DNA from: Spongospora subterranea
Lineage: Eukaryota; Endomyxa; Phytomyxea; Plasmodiophorida; Plasmodiophoridae
Assembly: GCA_900404475.1 (NCBI GenBank)
Contig: OUQQ01000191.1
Span: 1 to 26,536, forward strand
Length of the DNA: 26,536 nucleotides
Direction: 5' to 3'
Part shown: positions 22,124 through 26,536 of the stretch, piece after piece
Position numbering within the stretch: the first letter of the stretch is position 1
Layout of the letters: every line of letters begins with the position of its first letter
The notes under the pieces: model-generated
Database searches by the model: none
What the model was told of the DNA's origin: nothing
The model's input: only the letters and a program-made list of their open reading frames with translations
Made by a program: the position numbers and the translations under genes

Positions 22124-23731
22124 CAGACGATTGGAGTGGGTGTGTGATTTAGTTGGTGCTGCTGGGCCGTTCAGGAGCGGTGAATCGGATGGCGATACAC
22201 CACTGTCCACTGTGATGGGTTGACAGCGATCCCTGTTGGTGGTAAAGGGTTGCAGGCAGGCAGGCTGGCTAGGACCCTAGACTTCGCCATCATTGCCATC
22301 AACTCACTAACTCAATGGGGATACCCAGTGAAACATCTACACACCGGACACCATCACCACATTTCTCAAGATTGTTGAACAACCTATCAACAATGTGGTC
22401 TCACCAGGTTATGGTTCTGTAGAGTCCACGACTACAGTGATCTTCTGAACACCATTGCAGGTGCGTGTCATATATAATCACGTTGATGCAACTCCAGATC
22501 ACCATGTGGAAGTCCTCGACGAATTCCTCTACCGAATGTCAGGCACCTGCAATGCCTCCTTCAGTAGATCAGGTGTTGACTTTACAGAGCAAGAACCTGG
22601 TGAGACCATTTAGACCATGCACGTTAGTACAGGTCTCCATATCGTCATCTGATATTCCAGGGTTCGTTCACCTTCAAGACTTGGTAGCCAGACAGCATTT
22701 TAGTGGAAGATCGACGAGCTGAGTTAGTGAGGAGTTAATTTGGATATTGATGTAATTTCCAAAAATTTACTGTAACTAATTCATTTTCAACGTTGGCGGG
22801 AATGAGTTTTGCGGATTGTGGCTTTGTCGACACCTGCTGGAATTCGGCCCCACGATTTTTGATTCGATAACCATTATCCCTTTTCGCGTAGTTCAACTCA
22901 ATGAGCTTTTGGCAATAACAATTACTCGGTGGAGGCTGGTTGGTTCCTTAGAGATCAAGTAATCTATTATAGTGTCACCTAAACATGGACTTCATATGAC
23001 AGGAGAAGCATTTCTTCAATTCCAGATCTAATGAGTCGGCACAAATCCTGATGAAAGGTACGATGCGATACAAAAAGACCGATTTCTGTCCCTAGCGAGG
23101 TATATGCACAAAATCCCTGACATCAACGTGCCAAATGCAGAATTGGAGACGGGTACGATGACGCCAATGTTTTTATCAGCAGATATGGTGGTTGGGGTCG
23201 CTTTATCTGATCGCGGGCTGTCGGAGCACTTTTTAAAGGTATTCGCATGAACGCCCTCGGAAACACTCATCGATTCATGGCCCTACCTATCATCCACAAA
23301 TTTGGTTTGGCCAACGAAAACCAAAACCCAACTAGGATAGCTTGGTCATCGTCACAGTGTGAAATTCTATTCCGGTTTGGCTGAACGTACTCTGAACTTT
23401 GACAAATCAGATATTTACGCTCGGCTGCAAACGCTCTGAAGCGTTTTGCTTGCCCAGTATGCAGTCCGACAGTACAGTACCAAGTTTTTACAGCTTCTTG
23501 AACGTGGGATTCACTATCATATTGTTTAACTGCATATATATATGATACGTTCTCTTGTTATCGTCGGTTTCTTTTCTGGTAGCACAGTACATACCCTTGA
23601 AATAATACGTCGCGCGTTCTAATGAAATTTTTCCACAATAGTCGCCGCATCGCTGACTGATCCTCAACCTATTCATGATCCCCACACAACTCGCCAGTTG
23701 ATACTGACCGTCGCTTCTCTTCCGGCAATAG
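22124..23731. other. Gene-free stretch with a foldback repeat
   Basis: No convincing coding sequence was seen besides the foldback element at 22299-22736. ORFs at 23028-23270 and 23488-23736 (minus) are unsupported. The 5' exon or exons of the C2-domain gene at 23732 must lie somewhere in the right half, but I could not identify them. Confidence 0.4.
22299..22736. repeat. Imperfect foldback element
   Basis: The arms 22299-22470 and 22536-22736 are inverted relative to each other, with a 65-nt centre. Three blocks match perfectly in order: CACTAACTCA (22305) with 22720-22729, TGGTCTCACCAGGTT (22396-22410) with 22594-22608, and CATTGCAGGTGC (22453-22464) with 22543-22554. Divergent sequence of unequal length lies between them. 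This fits an old hairpin-type insertion (foldback or MITE-like) or an inverted duplication. Confidence 0.7.
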
Positions 23732-24249
23732 TACACTTTACTTTATCGATTGGAAAAAGTGGAACGGATTGATTGCTTTGATATCCTTCAGCGAAAAGAT
23801 GGCTCCTCTAGCGCATATATTGTGGTTAAAGTGGATGGCGACGTGTTCGGTAGGACTAAAGTTGTCAAGTTGGTCTTCAATCATTTCCCGCCTTTTGCAC
23901 CGTCACATTTATATTTCAGGGGCAACGCCTTTCCGAAATGGTTTCTGCCCGTAACGATCCCGTACGACATGAACAAGGTAATGCCCATTAGATATATCGT
24001 GTTTTACATTGTAGTGTGGGTCTGAAGATCTATCATTAGCCTCAGCGACTCCAACTCCAGGTGTTTCACCACAAATTTCTGTTCAAGGACAACTTGATAG
24101 GTGAAGTTTCCATGACAACAGATTTACTTGAATTCAACAGGTTTAGAGTATATGAGATCACTACTGGGTCGATGGAACATGCAGGTTTGGTTGCAGATTC
24201 CTCGCTTCCATATCGGGCGTTTAGTTTGTTTCCAACTCAGGGTGGATGA
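23732..24249 (+). CDS. C2-domain protein, 5' end not found
   Basis: Exons are 23732-23977 and 24061-24249 (83-nt intron, phase 0). C2 domains bind Ca2+ and phospholipids or partner proteins at membranes. The sequence starts behind an in-frame TAG that doubles as an acceptor (AATAG|TAC). It then reads as the first C2 strands: LEKVERIDCFDILQRKDGSS, AYIVVKVDGDVFGRTKVV, then NAFPKWFLPVTIPYDMNK across the splice into VFHHKFLFKDNLIGEVSM. The positions match the usual strand, DPY-like turn, RTKVV, NPxW and (D)xLIGEV signature. The Ca2+-binding aspartates are only partly kept (SSAY replaces SDPY), so Ca2+ binding is doubtful. A 56-nt intron-like stretch (GTCAAG..TTTCAG, about 23867-23922) may interrupt the middle. 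There is no in-frame ATG, so an upstream exon is required. Confidence 0.6.
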
Positions 24250-24329
24250 GCGTCAAAGCCATGGAGATGCCTGACCGACACCAATAAAACATCAACTTAA
24301 ATCATCGAATTCGTTTTTACTTTATACTG

Positions 24330-24693
24330 TTAACCGGGGCAAATCGTTTCTATTGTTTTCTTATCGTCTCTCTGAGCTCTAGTATGAATGGCGCTGTCGA
24401 AAGAACGTTCCAACGAGCCGTTGTTTCGATATAGAGAATCTTGGAAGTTAAACCAACGAGAGCTCCAAATCAGCAAAACGCCACCAACGGAAAGCACAGC
24501 CTTCTGACACGCTTGACATTTCAAAAAGGAGCGCGAATGATGATTGCACATGTACTAATTTGAGGGTTTTGGACGGGCGATCATTGTAAACCTGTAAATG
24601 TTGCGATAATCTTCGGTCGTTGACTCTATCGCAGCAGCGTTGTCCTGACGATTGTGAATGCCGGTCGACCTCAGCGAATGGTTGTCCGTGCAT
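24330..24693 (-). CDS. Small single-pass membrane protein, unknown
   Basis: Exons 24693-24592 and 24503-24330 join in phase 0 across an 88-nt intron (GTTTAC..GTGTCAG), giving 91 residues. The first part is hydrophilic with a CC pair (SSGQRCCDRVNDRRLSQHLQ). A single hydrophobic segment follows right after the junction (AVLSVGGVLLIWSSRWF). The tail is polar (FQDSLYRNNGSLERSFDSAI..). The pattern resembles small inner-membrane or ER proteins, but I recognise no family. The 3' end lies 80 bp from the C2-domain gene's stop, tail to tail. A plus-strand ORF at 24658-24840 overlaps its start and cannot be excluded as the real gene. Confidence 0.42.
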
Positions 24694-25690
24694 CTGAAAA
24701 AACGTGCGATGCTAAGACGACGAGAGCTTGGCTCTGCCCGATTAACTGCCCCTGCATATGTCGCTCTCGCTCTCGAGAAGTACTATCGGGGTTGTTCTAT
24801 GCTGTTTAGAATGCTGCCCATCCTCCTGTTCATGAGGTAGTCGGCCAGGATTCTGGTTAAGGTCTTTTGGAGTCAAGGGATTTAGTAAAATCCGAAAATG
24901 GCTTGTTCGCTGGTGGCTTGATGTAGTCGGGCCTTTTGTCAATGTTGCCGCGGGAACCTTAACGAATGGGATAGCCGTTGAGTCGTCGTCTTCAACCGGT
25001 TGCGGCGCTGGCGTTGGTACTGCGTTCTCATTGGGTACGGTGGAACTAGATGACTGCTCTTGTACCAGTTGACAAGGTGAATGCCTTCTACGAGACGTGT
25101 CGTGCGGTCCGAAAACTAATTCATTTTTGTGGCCTGGTCCAAGAACATCCCAAGATCAAGAAACGCATCATTTGGCACGTGATGGAGGGACAGCACATTT
25201 TCCCAGCAATGACGAAAGAGGACGTATCTCCACTGTCGGAGGACATCAATCAATGCTCACGAAGCCAACGGAGCAGAAGTGTAGAAATGCATCAGCCATC
25301 GTAAACATATCTGTAGGGATGCGCAATAAATGATTCCAAGTAGGTGTAGGTTGGATTTCATCGTGAAGAATTGTGTGTACACTGTACAATAGGGCTCAAT
25401 AGAGTTGCACTTGAAGTGTCCCAAACATACACTGAAGTGCGCTGCTGACAACCTGTCAACGTCTCCTATACTGACGTTGACAACGTCAAACAACATACAC
25501 TGAGGTGTATCTGCCTCTGTACTGGTAGTCGTAAATCTCTCAGAGTGGGGTTTGTCAACGACTTGGCGCTATCTGTGTCGGGCGTTTAGTTCTCTGAGAG
25601 TAGCGGCTGGCCCAACCGGAAGTGCTGCACGCTCTGTATCTCGTTCGCAGTTTCGGTTGTTTGCTGCCCAACTAGCTGTGGCGTCCAACC
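24694..25690. other. Region before the CCCH gene; unassigned frames and a hairpin
   Basis: Protein-like plus frames occur at about 24880-25070 (RKWLVRWWLDVVGPFVNVAA) and 25050-25304 (MTALVPVDKVNAFYETCRAV..). They could be joined in phase only by a 34-nt intron (GTACGG..TACCAG), shorter than any firm intron here, so I do not call a gene. A perfect 10-bp stem (25454-25463 with 25473-25482, GTCAACGTC core) lies between two near-copies of AACATACACTGARGTG (about 25425 and 25492). The 5' leader of the CCCH gene follows. Confidence 0.35.
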
Positions 25691-26519
25691 ATGTCTTCGT
25701 TCCCCGCTGGCAGCATGAACGGAAATACTGGCAATAATAATAGTAAAGGCCCTCTTATGGATGAGGCAAAACTCGTCAAATATAAAACTGGTACGTCTCG
25801 CCAGTAAACAGTCAATCGATGCCAATGGATTTGATCAGTCATGTGCCAACGCATGGTTCGTGTCGGATCATGTCGCTATGGGAACCTCTGCGATTTCGCT
25901 CACGACACAAATGAGCTGCGCCGGAACTTGAATCAGCATTGGTATCATGGGGTTATATGTGAGATACCTAAACATGAAGACAAGAAGTGCGAGTTCGCTC
26001 ATAACGAGATGGAATTGGCCTACCACCCCAGTATTTACAAGACAAAACTCTGCGATAAGTTCGCTACTCCTTCTGGTTGCTCTAAAAACCTGGTCGGGAA
26101 CTCCTCGCAAACAGTCTCTATCACTTATCTCTTAAGGATGTGTTTTCCAGTATTGTGCATTAGCGCATGGGAAGTTAGATCTACGCCAGGTTAAACCGGC
26201 CACCCACCATCAACAACAGCAACAGGCACCTGCTAAAAGTCGCGGTCCATCGCCGACCTCGTCAGCGAACCATCGTCATTCACCTTCGCCCACACACTCC
26301 TCGCCAACCAATTTCAAGCGCTCCGATTTCGAACAGGTTTTAATGGTCGATTTGACTCTGTTCGTTTGCGCTCATTGTCGTTATAGAGTCGTCCTCCAGC
26401 TCGCCATGCGCCCTCAGAAACTACAGGTCCTCCTCCATCTTCTGGGCCTCATCGACAGCAATCATTCCCAGTCTACAACGATCCATCCGCTGCTCGTTCC
26501 GCCATCCCACCTAACCCAG
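25691..26519 (+). CDS. Three-finger CCCH zinc-finger protein (3' end outside window)
   Basis: Exons are 25691-25790, 25839-26092, 26151-26336 and 26387-26519 (introns 48, 58 and 50 nt). The last donor opens an intron running off the window. CCCH proteins bind RNA and control mRNA stability or processing. After a Ser/Gly/Asn-rich start, finger 1 follows YKTVMC: C36-x8-C45-x5-C51-x3-H55. Finger 3 follows YKTKLC: C105-x8-C114-x5-C120-x3-H124. It is completed only by splicing, since Y119 onward is in the next exon. The middle finger is C74-x4-H79-x4-C84-x3-H88, not canonical CCCH. Spacers end in the usual FAH..EL pattern (FAHDTNELRR, FAHNEMEL). The C-terminal part is disordered and rich in Gln, Ser and Pro (HHQQQQQAPAKSRGPSPTSS). 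The start is the ATG at 25691, which gives the phase-1 join. Confidence 0.85.
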
Positions 26520-26536
26520 GTTTGTGCTTCTTTTTT

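Noticed and set aside
24658..24840. Plus-strand ORF MPVDLSEWLSVHLKKRAMLR.. suggestive of a histone-fold helix
   Set aside because: The pattern is loose, the ORF is 60 codons and overlaps the better-supported two-exon minus gene. No splice continuation matches a known family.

Overview
The window is nuclear DNA of a free-living or parasitic unicellular eukaryote. Nearly all recognisable genes are cut by spliceosomal introns. Many of these are only 46-62 nt long, with GT..AG ends and CTAAC/TTAAC/TCAAC-like branch sites in several. Gene content is eukaryotic: a GCN5-type histone acetyltransferase, a Ctr copper transporter, RAD51, ribosomal protein uS19, a DENN-domain protein, a DNAAF4/DYX1C1-like dynein assembly factor, a C2-domain protein and a CCCH zinc-finger protein. 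DNAAF4 acts in assembly of axonemal dynein, so the organism probably has a motile flagellate stage. The short introns and mixed affinities would suit a zoosporic protist, for example a plasmodiophorid-like rhizarian or another SAR lineage. I cannot fix the species from the sequence.

Layout from left to right: a secreted Ser/Asp/Gly-rich protein (minus, 562-1158); GCN5 (plus, 1797-3832, six exons) tail to tail with the copper transporter (minus, 3867-4635, four exons). A repeat-rich locus at 4.9-6.1 kb follows. It holds a two-exon gene of unknown function whose first exon is duplicated, in inverted orientation, as the first exon of a divergent gene. Then come a Cys-rich Q/P/Y-rich small protein (minus, 7085-7493) and RAD51 (plus, 8173-9989, six exons). 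A gene-poor stretch at 10-13.2 kb contains one unidentified ORF. uS19 (minus, 13201-13719) has an exon consisting of ATG alone. After it come an acidic ORF (14838-15257), the DENN gene (plus, about 16046-18340), a DNAAF4-like gene with an enlarged TPR region (minus, 19395-22123, nine exons), a foldback repeat (22.3-22.7 kb), a C2-domain gene (plus, 23732-24249), a small membrane protein (minus, 24330-24693), and the 5' part of a three-finger CCCH gene (plus, 25691 to the window end).

The genes are mostly unrelated housekeeping functions in a compact arrangement, with several tail-to-tail or head-to-head pairs. I see no operon, CRISPR array, tRNA or rRNA. The most unusual locus is the 137-bp inverted exon duplication at 5466-5822, together with a 27-bp copy of part of it at the 3' end of the neighbouring gene. 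Multi-exon models were built by hand from reading-frame continuity, splice consensus and similarity to known families. Each is given with its exon coordinates so it can be checked.
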